64,000 nt of DNA from Portunus trituberculatus (lineage: Eukaryota > Arthropoda > Malacostraca > Decapoda > Portunidae): assembly GCF_017591435.1 (NCBI RefSeq), contig NC_059287.1, positions 8,997,696 through 9,061,695 of the forward strand, read 5' to 3'. Every line of letters begins with the position of its first letter. Within the stretch, counting starts at the first letter, position 1. Positions 29,502-43,600 of the stretch are shown here, piece by piece. Both the position numbers and the translations under genes were made by a program. Under the pieces are notes generated by a model that was given only the letters and a program-made list of their open reading frames with translations, made no database searches and was not told the origin of the DNA.

Positions 29502-32500
29502 CACTATTTGTCTAAGGAAGTGAAATATGTCAAAAGGGGTTATTTTGGTGTATTCCAGCGTTTTATGTAACAAAACTCAGAATTGCAGGAAAACACACTA
29601 TTTGTTTAAGGAAGTGAAATATGTCAAAAGGGTTATTTTGATGTATTCCAGCGTTTTATGAACCAAAACTCAGAAATGCAGGCAAAACACAATATATGTC
29701 TAAGGAAGTGAAATATGTCAAAAGTGGGTTATTTTAGTGTATTCTAGCGTTTTATGCACCAAACTCATAAATGCAGGCAAAACACTATATTTGTTAAAAC
29801 GTCTTATTCATGTGTTTTAAGGTGTTTTATGAAAAAAAACTATCTCGATTGAAAATTGTGCTTATTCGTCATTTTACATTATTTTGCTTCAAAACGATAA
29901 AATTGATGAAAACAAGCTAGTATAGAGAATCCAAAGTAAAATTAAGAAAAACGTGTAATTTAATCAGTTTTTAGCTGTTTTCCACCAAAACACAGAAATG
30001 CTACGAAAACACACTATTTGTCTAAGGAACTGAAATATGTAAAAAAAAATGGGTTATTTTGGTGTATTCCAGCGTTTTATGCAACAAAACTCAGAATTGC
30101 AGGCAAAACACACTATTTGTCTAAGGAAGTGAAATATGTGAAAAAGGGTTATTTTGGTGTATTCCAGCGTTTTATGTAACAAAACTCAGAATTGCAGGCA
30201 AAACACACTATTTGTCTAAGGAAGTGAAATATGTCAAAAAGGGGTTATTTTGATGTATTCCAGCGTTTTATGAACCAAAACTCAGAAATGCAGGCAAAAC
30301 ACAATATATGTCTAAGGAAGTGAAATATGTCAAAAGTGGGTTATTTTAGTGTATTCTAGCGTTTTATGCACCAAACTCATAAATGCAGGCAAAACACTAT
30401 ATTTGTTAAAACGTCTTATTCATGTGTTTTTAAGGTGTTTTATGAAAAAAAACTATCTCGATTGAAAATTGTGCTTATTCGTCATTTTACATTATTTTGC
30501 TTCAAAACGATAAAATTGATGAAAACAAGCTAGTATAGAGAATCCAAAGTAAAATTAAGAAAAACGTGTAATTTAATCAGTTTTAGCTGTTTTCCACCAA
30601 AACACAGAAATGCTACGAAAACACACTATTTGTCTAAGGAACTGAAATATGTAAAAAATGGGTTATTTTGGTGTATTCCAGCGTTTTATGCAACAAAACT
30701 CAGAATTGCAGGCAAAACACACTATTTGTCTAAGGAAGTGAAATATGTGAAAAAGGGTTATTTTGGTGTATTCCAGCGTTTTATGTAACAAAACTCAGAA
30801 TTGCAGGCAAAACACACTATTTGTCTAAGGTAGTGAAATATGTCAAAAAGGGTTATTTTGGTGTATTCCAGCGTTTTATGTAACAAAACTCAGAATTGCA
30901 GGAAAACACACTATTTGTTTAAGGAAGTGAAATATGTCAAAAGGGTTATTTTGATGTATTCCAGCGTTTTATGAACCAAAACTCAGAAATGCAGGCAAAA
31001 CACAATATATGTCTAAGGAAGTGAAATATGTCAAAAGTGGGTTATTTTAGTGTATTCTAGCGTTTTATGCACCAAACTCATAAATGCAGGCAAAACACTA
31101 TATTTGTTAAAACGTCTTATTCATGTGTTTTAAGGTGTTTTATGAAAAAAACTATCTCGATTGAAAATTGTGCTTATTCGTCATTTTACATTATTTTGCT
31201 TCAAAACGATAAAATTGATGAAAACAAGCTAGTATAGAGAATCCAAAGTAAAATTAAGAAAAACGTGTAATTTAATCAGTTTTAGCTGTTTTCCACCAAA
31301 ACACAGAAATGCTACGAAAACACACTATTTGTCTAAGGAACTGAAATATGTAAAAAAATGGGTTATTTTGGTGTATTCCAGCGTTTTATGCAACAAAACT
31401 CAGAATTGCAGGCAAAAAACACACTATTTGTGTAAGGAAGTGAAATATGTGAAATATGTCAAAAAGGGGTTATTTTGATGTATTCCAGCGTTTTATGAAA
31501 CAAAACTCAGAAATGCAGGCAAAACACAATATATGTCTAAGGAAGTGAAATATGTCAAAAGTGGGTTATTTTAGTGTATTCTAGCGTTTTATGCACCAAA
31601 CTCATAAATGCAGGCAAAACACTATATTTGTTTAAACGTCTTATTCATGTGTTTTAAGGTGTTTTATGAAAAAAAACTATCTCGATTGAAAATTGTGCTT
31701 ATTCGTCATTTTACATTATTTTGCTTCAAAACGATAAAATTGATGAAAACAAGCTAGTATAGAGAATCCAAAGTAAAATTAAGAAAAACGTGTAATTTAA
31801 TCAGTTTTAGCTGTTTTCCACCAAAACACAGAAATGCTACGAAAACACACTATTTGTCTAAGGAACTGAAATATGTAAAAATGGGTTATTTTGGTGTATT
31901 CCAGCGTTTTATGCAACAAAACTCAGAATTGCAGGCAAAACACACTATTTGTCTAAGGAAGTGAAATATGTGAAAAAGGGTTATTTTGGTGTATTCCAGC
32001 GTTTTATGTAACAAAACTCAGAATTGCAGGCAAAACACACTATTTGTCTAAGGAAGTGAAATATGTCAAAAGGGGTTATTTTGATGTATTCCAGCGTTTT
32101 ATGAACCAAAACTCAGAAATGCAGGCAAAACACAATATATGTCTAAGGAAGTGAAATATGTCAAAAGTGGGTTATTTTAGTGTATTCTAGCGTTTTATGC
32201 ACCAAACTCATAAATGCAGGCAAAACACTATATTTGTTAAAACGTCTTATTCATGTGTTTTAAGGTGTTTTATGAAAAAAAACTATCTCGATTGAAAATT
32301 GTGCTTATTCGTCATTTTACATTATTTTGCTTCAAAACGATAAAATTGATGAAAACAAGCTAGTATAGAGAATCCAAAGTAAAATTAAGAAAAACGTGTA
32401 ATTTAATCAGTTTTAGCTGTTTTCCACCAAAACACAGAAATGCTACGAAAACACACTATTTGTCTAAGGAACTGAAATATGTAAAAATGGGTTATTTTGG

Positions 32501-35500
32501 TGTATTCCAGCGTTTTATGCAACAAAACTCAGAATTGCAGGCAAAACACACTATTTGTCTAAGGAAGTGAAATATGTGAAAAAGGGTTATTTTGGTGTAT
32601 TCCAGCGTTTTATGTAACAAAACTCAGAATTGCAGGGAAAACACACTATTTGTTTAAGGAAGTGAAATATGTCAAAAAGGGGTTATTTTGATGTATTCCA
32701 GCGTTTTATGAACCAAAACTCAGAAATGCAGGCAAAACACAATATATGTCTAAGGAAGTGAAATATGTCAAAAGTGGGTTATTTTAGTGTATTCTAGCGT
32801 TTTATGCACCAAACTCATAAATGCAGGCAAAACACTATATTTGTTTAAACGTCTTATTCATGTGTTTTTAAGGTGTTTTATGAAAAAAAACTATCTCGAT
32901 TGAAAATTGTGCTTATTCGTCATTTTACATTATTTTGCTTCAAAACGATAAAATTGATGAAAACAAGCTAGTATAGAGAATCCAAAGTAAAATTAAGAAA
33001 AACGTGTAATTTAATCAGTTTTAGCTGTTTTCCACCAAAACACAGAAATGCTACGAAAACACACTATTTGTCTAAGGAACTGAAATATGTAAAAATGGGT
33101 TATTTTGGTGTATTCCAGCGTTTTATGCAACAAAACTCAGAATTGCAGGCAAAACACACTATTTGTCTAAGGAAGTGAAATATGTGAAAAGGGGTTATTT
33201 TGGTGTATTCCAGCGTTTTATGTAACAAAACTCAGAATTGCAGGCAAAACACACTATTTGTCTAAGGTAGTGAAATATGTCAAAAGGGTTATTTTGGTGT
33301 ATTCCAGCGTTTTATGTAACAAAACTCAGAATTGCAGGGAAAACACACTATTTGTTTAAGGAAGTGAAATATGTCAAAAGGGTTATTTTGATGTATTCCA
33401 GCGTTTTATGAACCAAAACTCAGAAATGCAGGCAAAACACAATATATGTCTAAGGAAGTGAAATATGTCAAAAGTGGGTTATTTTAGTGTATTCTAGCGT
33501 TTTATGCACCAAACTCATAAATGCAGGCAAAACACTATATTTGTTTAAACGTCTTATTCATGTGTTTTTAAGGTGTTTTATGAAAAAAACTATCTCGATT
33601 GAAAATTGTGCTTATTCGTCATTTTACATTATTTTGCTTCAAAACGATAAAATTGATGAAAACAAGCTAGTATAGAGAATCCAAAGTAAAATTAAGAAAA
33701 ACGTGTAATTTAATCAGTTTTAGCTGTTTTCCACCAAAACACAGAAATGCTACGAAAACACACTATTTGTCTAAGGAACTGAAATATGTAAAAATGGGTT
33801 ATTTTGGTGTATTCCAGCGTTTTATGCAACAAAACTCAGAATTGCAGGCAAAACACACTATTTGTCTAAGGAAGTGAAATATGTAAAAAGGGGTTATTTT
33901 GGTGTATTCCAGCGTTTTATGTAACAAAACTCAGAATTGCAGGGAAAACACACTATTTGTTTAAGGAAGTGAAATATGTCAAAAAGGGGTTATTTTGATG
34001 TATTCCAGCGTTTTATGAACCAAAACTCAGAAATGCAGGCAAAACACAATATATGTCTAAGGAAGTGAAATATGTCAAAAGTGGGTTATTTTAGTGTATT
34101 CTAGCGTTTTATGCACCAAACTCATAAATGCAGGCAAAACACTATATTTGTTAAAACGTCTTATTCATGTGTTTTTAAGGTGTTTTATGAAAAAAAAAAA
34201 AACTATCTCGATTGAAAATTGTGCTTATTCGTCATTTTACATTATTTTGCTTCAAAACGATAAAATTGATGAAAACAAGCTAGTATAGAGAATCCAAAGT
34301 AAAATTAAGAAAAACGTGTAATTTAATCAGTTTTTAGCTGTTTTCCACCAAAACACAGAAATGCTACGAAAACACACTATTTGTCTAAGGAACTGAAATA
34401 TGTAAAAATGGGTTATTTTGGTGTATTCCAGCGTTTTATGCAACAAAACTCAGAATTGCAGGCAAAACACACTATTTGTCTAAGGAAGTGAAATATGTGA
34501 AAAAAAGGGTTATTTTGGTGTATTCCAGCGTTTTATGTAACAAAACTCAGAATTGCAGGCAAAACACACTATTTGTCTAAGGTAGTGAAATATGTCAAAA
34601 AGGGTTATTTTGGTGTATTCCAGCGTTTTATGTAACAAAACTCAGAATTGCAGGGAAAACACACTATTTGTTTAAGGAAGTGAAATATGTCAAAGGGGTT
34701 ATTTTGATGTATTCCAGCGTTTTATGAACCAAAACTCAGAAATGCAGGCAAAACACAATATATGTCTAAGGAAGTGAAATATGTCAAAAGTGGGTTATTT
34801 TAGTGTATTCTAGCGTTTTATGCACCAAACTCATAAATGCAGGCAAAACACTATATTTGTTTAAACGTCTTATTCATGTGTTTTTAAGGTGTTTTATGAA
34901 AAAAAACTATCTCGATTGAAAATTGTGCTTATTCGTCATTTTACATTATTTTGCTTCAAAACGATAAAATTGATGAAAACAAGCTAGTATAGAGAATCCA
35001 AAGTAAAATTAAGAAAAACGTGTAATTTAATCAGTTTTAGCTGTTTTCCACCAAAACACAGAAATGCTACGAAAACACACTATTTGTCTAAGGAACTGAA
35101 ATATGTAAAAAATGGGTTATTTTGGTGTATTCCAGCGTTTTATGCAACAAAACTCAGAATTGCAGGCAAAACACACTATTTGTCTAAGGAAGTGAAATAT
35201 GTGAAAAATGGGTTATTTTGGTGTATTCCAGCGTTTTATGTAACAAAACTCAGAATTGCAGGCAAAACACACTATTTGTCTAAGGTAGTGAAATATGTCA
35301 AAAGGGTTATTTTGGTGTATTCCAGCGTTTTATGTAACAAAACTCAGAATTGCAGGGAAAACACACTATTTGTTTAAGGAAGTGAAATATGTCAAAAGGG
35401 GTTATTTTGATGTATTCCAGCGTTTTATGAACCAAAACTCAGAAATGCAGGCAAAACACAATATATGTCTAAGGAAGTGAAATATGTCAAAAGTGGGTTA

Positions 35501-37698
35501 TTTTAGTGTATTCTAGCGTTTTATGCACCAAACTCATAAATGCAGGCAAAACACTATATTTGTTAAAACGTCTTATTCATGTGTTTTAAGGTGTTTTATG
35601 AAAAAAACTATCTCGATTGAAAATTGTGCTTATTCGTCATTTTACATTATTTTGCTTCAAAACGATAAAATTGATGAAAACAAGCTAGTATAGAGAATCC
35701 AAAGTAAAATTAAGAAAAACGTGTAATTTAATCAGTTTTTAGCTGTTTTCCACCAAAACACAAAAATGCTACGAAAACACACTATTTGTCTAAGGAACTG
35801 AAATATGTAAAAATGGGTTATTTTGGTGTATTCCAGCGTTTTATGTAACAAAACTCAGAATTGCAGGCAAAACACACTATTTGTCTAAGGTAGTGAAATA
35901 TGTCAAAAAGTGGTTATTTTGGTGTATTCCAGCGTTTTATGTAACAAAACTCAGAATTGCAGGGAAAACACACTATTTGTTTAAGGAAGTGAAATATGTC
36001 AAAAAGGGGTTATTTTGATGTATTCCAGCGTTTTATGAACCAAAACTCAGAAATGCAGGCAAAACACAATATATGTCTAAGGAAGTGAAATATGTCAAAA
36101 GTGGGTTATTTTAGTGTATTCTAGCGTTTTATGCACCAAACTCATAAATGCAGGCAAAACACTATATTTGTTAAAACGTCTTATTCATGTGTTTTAAGGT
36201 GTTTTATGAAAAAAAACTATCTCGATTGAAAATTGTTCTTATTCGTCATTTTACATTATTTTGCTTCAAAACGATAAAATTGATGAAAACAAGCTAGTAT
36301 AGAGAATCCAAAGTAAAATTAAGAAAAACGTGTAATTTAATCAGTTTTAGCTGTTTTCCACCAAAACACAGAAATGCTACGAAAACACACTATTTGTCTA
36401 AGGAACTGAAATATGTAAAAAATGGGTTATTTTGGTGTATTCCAGCGTTTTATGCAACAAAACTCAGAATTGCAGGCAAAACACACTATTTGTCTAAGGA
36501 AGTGAAATATGTGAAAAAGGGGTTATTTTGGTGTATTCCAGCGTTTTATGTAACAAAACTCAGAATTGCAGGCAAAACACACTATTTGTCTAAGGTAGTG
36601 AAATATGTCAAAAAGGGGTTATTTTGGTGTATTCCAGCGTTTTATGTAACAAAACTCAGAATTGCAGGGAAAACACACTATTTGTTTAAGGAAGTGAAAT
36701 CTGTCAAAAAGGGGTTATTTTGATGTATTTCAGCGTTTTATGAACCAAAACTCAGAAATGCAGGCAAAACACAATATATGTCTAAGGAAGTGAAATATGT
36801 CAAAAGTGGGTTATTTTAGTGTATTCTAGCGTTTTATGCACCAAACTCATAAATGCAGGCAAAACACTATATTTGTTTAAACGTCTTATTCATGTGTTTT
36901 AAGGTGTTTTATGAAAAAAAACTATCTCGATTGAAAATTGTGCTTATTCGTCATTTTACATTATTTTGCTTCAAAACGATAAAATTGATGAAAACAAGCT
37001 AGTATAGAGAATCCAAAGTAAAATTAAGAAAAACGTGTAATTTAATCAGTTTTAGCTGTTTTCCACCAAAACACAGAAATGCTACGAAAACACACTATTT
37101 GTCTAAGGAACTGAAATATGTAAAAATGGGTTATTTTGGTGTATTCCAGCGTTTTATGCAACAAAACTCAGAATTGCAGGCAAAACACACTATTTGTCTA
37201 AGGAAGTGAAATATGTAAAAAGGGTTATTTTGGTGTATTCCAGCGTTTTATGTAACAAAACTCAGAATTGCAGGGAAAACACACTATTTGTCTAAGGTAG
37301 TGAAATATGTCAAAAAGGGGTTATTTTGGTGTATTTCAGCGTTTTATGTAACAAAACTCAGAATTGCAGGGAAAACACACTATTTGTTTAAGGAAGTGAA
37401 ATATGTCAAAAAATCGATATTTTGATGTATTCAAGCGTTTTATGAACCAAAACTCAGAAATGTAGGCAAAACACAATATATGTCTAAGGAAGTGAAATAT
37501 GTCAAAAGTGGGTTATTTTAGTGTATTCTAGCGTTTTATGCACCAAACTCATAAATGCAGGCAAAACACTATGTTTGTTTAAACGTCTTATTCATGTGTT
37601 TTAAGGTGTTTTATGAAAAAAACTATGTCGATTGAAAATTGTGCTTATTCGTCATTTTACATTATTTTCCTTATAAAGCATAAAATTGATGAAAACAA
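29502..37698 (+). repeat. Satellite, young F block with 13 higher-order units
   Basis: A head-to-tail array. Each higher-order unit has one spacer of about 200 bp (containing ACGTCTTATTCATGTG and TATCTCGATTGAAAATTGTG) and four or five monomers of about 93-96 bp (containing TATTCCAGCGTTTTATG). The anchor GTCTTATTC lies at 29801, 30413, 31114, 31638, 32244, 32851, 33551, 34158, 34867, 35570, 36178, 36883 and 37585, giving intervals of 612, 701, 524, 606, 607, 700, 607, 709, 703, 608, 705 and 702 bp. Units are nearly identical, so the block was recently amplified or homogenised. Confidence 0.95.
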
Positions 37699-40600
37699 TA
37701 GAATGTTCTCCCTGCAATTCTGGGTTTTTTACATAAAACGCGGGAATACACCAAAATCTTGTGTTTTGCGTGCATTTATGAGTTTGGTGCATAAAACGCT
37801 GGAATACACGAAAATAACTCATTTTTAACATATATCAGTTACTTAGACAAGTACTGTGTTTTGCCTGCAATTCTGAGTTTTGGTGCATAAAATTTCTGGA
37901 ATACACCAAAACAACCCCTTTTTGACATATTTCAGTTCCTTAGACAAATAGTGTGTTTTGCCTGCAATTCTGAATTTTGTTGCAAAAAACGCCTGAATAC
38001 ACCAAAATAACTCGTTTTTGACATATTTCATTTCCTTAGAAAATAGTGTGTTTGCCTGCATATCAGAGTGTTGGTGCATAAAACGCTGAAATACACCAAA
38101 ATAACCCATTTTTTACATATTTCAGTTCTTTACACAAATAATGTGTTTTAGCAGCATTTGTGTGTTCTTGAAAAAAGCTAAAAACTACTAAAATACCACA
38201 TTTTTTTTTTTTTACTTTGGATTCTCTATATTTGTTTGTTTTCATCAATTTTATCATTTAAAAGTAAAACAACATAAAATGACGAAAAAGCAAAATTTTC
38301 AATTGAGATAATTTTTTTTCATAAAACACCTTAAAAACACTTCAATAAGACGTTTTAAGAAATCTAGTGTATTGCCTGCATTTCTGAATTTGTTGCATAA
38401 AACGCTGGAGTACACGAAAATAGCCCATTTTTGACATATTTCAGTTCCCTAGAAAAATAGTATTTTTTCCTTCATTTCTGAGTTTTGGAGCATAAAACGC
38501 TAAAATACACCAAAATAACCCCTTTTTGACATATATCAGTTCCTTAGCCAAATAGTGTGTTTTGCCTGCAATTTTGAGTTTTGTTACTAAAATTGCATGA
38601 ATACACCAAAATAACTCGTTTATGACATATTTCATTTACTTAGAAAAATAGTGTGTTTTACTTGCATTTCAAAGCGTTGGTGCATAAAAAGCTGAAATAC
38701 CCCAAAATAACCCATTTTTTTACACATTTCAGTTTTTTAGACAAATTGTGTAGTTTGGTAGCATTTCTTTGTTGTGGTGGAAAAAAGTTAAAAACTACTA
38801 AAATGCCACAGTTTTCTTAATATTAATTTAGATTCTCTATATTAGCTTGTTTTCATCAATTTTATCGTTTAAAAGCAAAACAAGGTAAAATGACGAATTA
38901 GCAAAATTTTCAAACGAGATAGTTTTTTTTCATAAAACACTTTAAAATTTAACAAATAGATAAGTCGTTTTAACAAATCTAGTGATTTTGCCTGCATTTC
39001 TGAGTTTGGTGCATAAAACGCTGGAATACACGAAAATAATCCATTTTTGACATATATCAGTTACTTAGACAAATATTGTGTTTTGCCTGCAATTCTGAGT
39101 TTTGTTGCATAAAACGTTGAATACACATTTTTTACATATTTTAGTTCTTTAGACAAAAAGTGTGTTTTCACTGTAATTCTGAGTTTTGTTGCAGAAAACG
39201 CCTGAATACACCAAAATAACTCGTTTTTGAGATATCTCATTTCCTTAGAAAAATAGTGTGTTTGGATGCATATCAGAGTGTTGGTGCATAAAACGATGAA
39301 ATACACCAAATTAACCCATTTTTTACATATTTCAGTTCTTTACACAAATAATGTGTTTTGGTAGCATTTCTGTGTTGTTGAAAAAAGCTTAAAACTACTA
39401 AAATAAACATTTTTCTTGATATTACTTTCGATTCTCTATATTAGCTTGTTTTTATCAGTTTTATCGTTTAAAACCAAAACAATATAAAATGATGAATAAG
39501 CAAAATATTCAATTGAGATTTTTTTTTTTTCATAAAACACCGTAAAAACACATCAATAAGACGTTTTAACAAATCTAGTGTTTTGCCTGCATTTCTGAGT
39601 TTGGTGCATAAAACGCTGGAATACACGAAAATAACCCTTTTTTGACATATTTTAGTTCCCTAGAGAAATAGTGTGTTTTGCCTTCATTTCTGAGTTTTGG
39701 TGCATAAAACGCTGGAATACACCAAAATAACCCCTTTTTGACATATTTTAGTTCCTTAGCAAAATAGTGTGTTTTACCTGCAATTCTGAGTTTTGTTGCA
39801 AAAATTGCCTGAATACACCAAAATAACTCGTTTATGATATATATCATTTCCTTAGAAAAATAGTGTGTTTTCCTTGCATTTCAGAGTGTTGGTGCATAAA
39901 ACGCTGAAATACACCAAAATAACCCAATTTTTACATATTTCAGTTCTTTAGACAAATAGTGTATTTTGGTATCATTTCTTTGTTGTGGTGGAAAAAAGCT
40001 AAAAACTATTAAAATACCACATTTTTCTTAATATTACTCTGCATTCTCTATATTATATTAGCTTTTTTTCATCAATTTTATCCTTTAAAAGCAAAACAAT
40101 GTAAAATGACGAATAACCAAAATTTTCATTTGAGATAGTTTTTTTTTCATAAAAACCTTAAAAACACATCAATAAGACATTTTAACAAATCTTGTGTTTT
40201 GCCTGCATTTCTGAGTTTGGTGCATAAAACGCTGGAATACACGAAAATAACTCATTTTTAACTTATATCAGTTACTTAGACAAGTATTGTGTTTTGTCTG
40301 CAATTCTAGGTTTTGGTGTATAAAAACGCTGGAATACACCAAAACAACCCCTTTTTGACATATTTCAGTTCCTTATACAAATAGTGTGTTTTGCCTGCAG
40401 TTCGGAGTTTTGTTGCAAAAAACGCCTGAATACACCAAAATAACTCGTTTTTGACATAGTATTTCATTTACTTAGATAAATAGTGTGTTTGGCAGCATAT
40501 CAGAGTGTTGGTGCATAAAACGCTGAAATACACCAAAATAACCAATTTTTTACATATATCAGTTCTTTACACAAATAATGTGTTTTGGTAGCATTTTTGT

Positions 40601-43600
40601 GTTGTTGAAAAAGCTAAAAACTACTAAAATACCACATTTTATTTTATTTTACTTTGGATTATCTATATTTGCTTGTTTTCATCAATTTTATCATTTAAAA
40701 GTAAAACAACAAAATGACGAATAAGCAAAATTTTCAATTGTGATGTTTTTTTTTCACAAAACCACTTCAATAAGACGTTTTAACAAATCTAGTGTTTTGC
40801 CTTCATTTCTGAGTTTGGTGCATAAAATGCTGGAATACACGAAAATAGTCCATTTTTGACATATTTCAATTCTCTATAGAAATAGTGTTTTTTGCCTTCA
40901 TTTCTGAGTTTTGGTGCATAAAACGCTGGAATACAACAAAATAACCCTTTTTTGACATATTTCAGTTCCTTAGCCAAGTAGTGTGTTTTGCCTGCAATTC
41001 TGAGTTTTGTTACTAAAATAACTCGTTTATGACATATTTCATATCCTTAGAAAAATAGTGTGTTTTACTTGCATTTCAAAGTGTTGGTGCATAAAACGAT
41101 GAAATAATCCAAAATAACCTTTTTTTTTTTTTTACATTTTTCAGTTCTTTAGACAAATAGTGTATTTGGGTAGCATTTCTTTGTTGTGGTGGAAAAAAGC
41201 TAAAAACCACTAAAATGCAACATTTTTCTTAATATTACTTTGGATTCTCTATATTAGCTTGTTTTCATACATTTTATCGTTTAAAAGCAAAACAAGGTAA
41301 AATGACGAATTAGCAAAATTTTAAATCGAGATAGTTTTTTTTTCATAAAACACCTTAAAAACAAATAAATAAGTCGTTTTAAAAAATCTAGTGTTTTTGC
41401 CTGCATTTCTGAGTTTGGTGCAAAAAACTGCTGGAATACACGAAAATAACCCATTTTTTATATATATATATATATATATCAGTTACTTAGACAAATATTG
41501 TGTTTTGCCTGCAATTCTGAGTTTTGTTGCATAAAACGCTGGAATACTTCAAAATAACCCCTTTTTGACATATTTCAGTTCCTTAGACGAATAGTGTGTT
41601 TTGCCTGCAATTCTGAGTTTTGTTGCAAAAAAACGTCTGAATACACCTAAATAACTCGTTTTTGACATATTTCATTTCCTTAGGAAGATAGTGTGTTTTC
41701 CTGCATATAAGATTGTTGGTGCAAAAAACGCTGAAATACACCAAAATAACCCATTTTTTACATATTTCAGATATTTAGACAAATAATGTGTCTTTGTAGC
41801 ATTTCTGTGTTGTTCTTGAAAAAAGCTAAAAACTACTAAAATAAAGCATTTTTCTTGATATTACTTTGGATTCTCTATATTAGCTTCTGTTTATCAGTTT
41901 TATCGTTTAAAAGCAAAACAATATAAAATGATGAATAAGCAAAATATTCAATTGAGATGGTTTTTTTTTCATAAAACACCTTAAAAACACATCAATAAAA
42001 CGTTTTAAGAAAACTAGTGTTTTGCCTGCATTTCTGAGTTTGGTGTATAAAACGCTAGAATACACGAAAATAACCCTCTTTTGACATATTTTAGTTCCCT
42101 AAAGAAATAGTGTGTTTTTCCTTCATTTCAGAGTTTTGCTGCGTAAAACGCTGGAATACACCAAAATAACCCCTTTTTGACATATTTCAGTTCCTTAGCA
42201 AAATAGTGTGTTTTACCTGCAATTTTGAGTTTTGTTGCAAAAATTGCCTGAATACACCAAAATAACTCGTTTTTGACATATTTCATTTCCTTAGAAAAAT
42301 AGTGTGTTTTCCTTGCATTTCAGAGTGTTGGTGCATAAAACGCTGAAATACACCAAAATTATCCAATTTTTACATATTTCAATTTTTTTGACAAATAGTG
42401 TATTTTGGTATCATTTCTTTGTTGTGGTGGAAAAAAGCTAAAAAAGACAAAAATCCCACATATATCTTAATATTACTTTGGATTCTCTATATTATATTAG
42501 CTTGTTTTCATCAATTTTATCCTTTAAAAGCAAAACAATGTAAAATGACGAATAAGCAAAATTTTCAATCGAGATAGTTTTTTTTTTCATAAAACAAATG
42601 AAAAACACATCAATAAGACGTTTAAACAAATCTTGTGTTTTGCCTGCATTTCTGAGTTTGGTGCATAAAACGCTGGAATACATGAAAATAACTCATTTTT
42701 AACATATATCAGTTACTTAGACAAGTATTGTGTTTTACCTGCAATTCTGAGTTTTAGTGCAAAAAAACGCTGGAATACAACAAAACAACCCCTTTTTGAC
42801 ATATTTCAGTTCCTTACCCAAATAGTGTGTTTTACCTGCAATTCTGAGTATTGTTGCAAAAATTGCCTGAATACACCAAAATAACTCGTTTTTGACATTT
42901 CATTTCCTTAGAAAAACTGTGTTTTCCTTGCATTTCAGTGTTGGTGCATAAAACGCTGAAATACACCAAAATAACCCAAATTTTTTACATATTTTAGTTC
43001 TTTAGACAAATAGTGTATTTTGGTATCATTTCTTTGTTGTTATGGAAAAAGCTAAAAACTACTAAAATACCATATTTTTCTTAATATTACTTTGGATTCC
43101 CTTTATTATATTAGCTTGTTTTCATCAATTTTATCCTTTAAAAGAAAAACAATGTAAAATGACGAATAAGCAAAATTTTCAATCGAGATAGTTTTTTTTT
43201 TCATAAAACACCTTAAAAACACATCAATAAGAACTTTTAACAAATCTTGTGTTTTGCCTGCATTTCTGAGTTTGGTGCATAAAACGCTGGAATACACGAA
43301 AATAACACATTTTTAACATATATCAGTTACTTAGACAAGTATTGTGTTTTGCCTGCAATTCTGAGTTTTGGTGCATAAAAACGCTGGAATACACCAAAAC
43401 AACCCCTTTTTGACATATTTCAGTTCCTTAGACAAATAGTATATTTTTCCTGCAATTCTGAGTTTTGTTAATAAAATTGCATAAATACACTAAAATAACT
43501 CGTTTATGACATATTTCATTTCCTTAGAAAAATAGTATGTTTTATATACATTTCAGAGTGTTGGTGCATAAAACGCTGAAATACCCCAAAATAACCCATT

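Noticed and set aside
33487..36723. Open frames of 60-109 codons in the satellite as possible genes
   Set aside because: They occur only where monomers happen to be a multiple of three bases, and most neighbouring copies are broken. They are reported only as a pattern.
29502..37698. Regularly spaced repeats resembling a CRISPR array
   Set aside because: Both repeat and 'spacer' are conserved between units, the units are 500-700 bp, and the context is eukaryotic.
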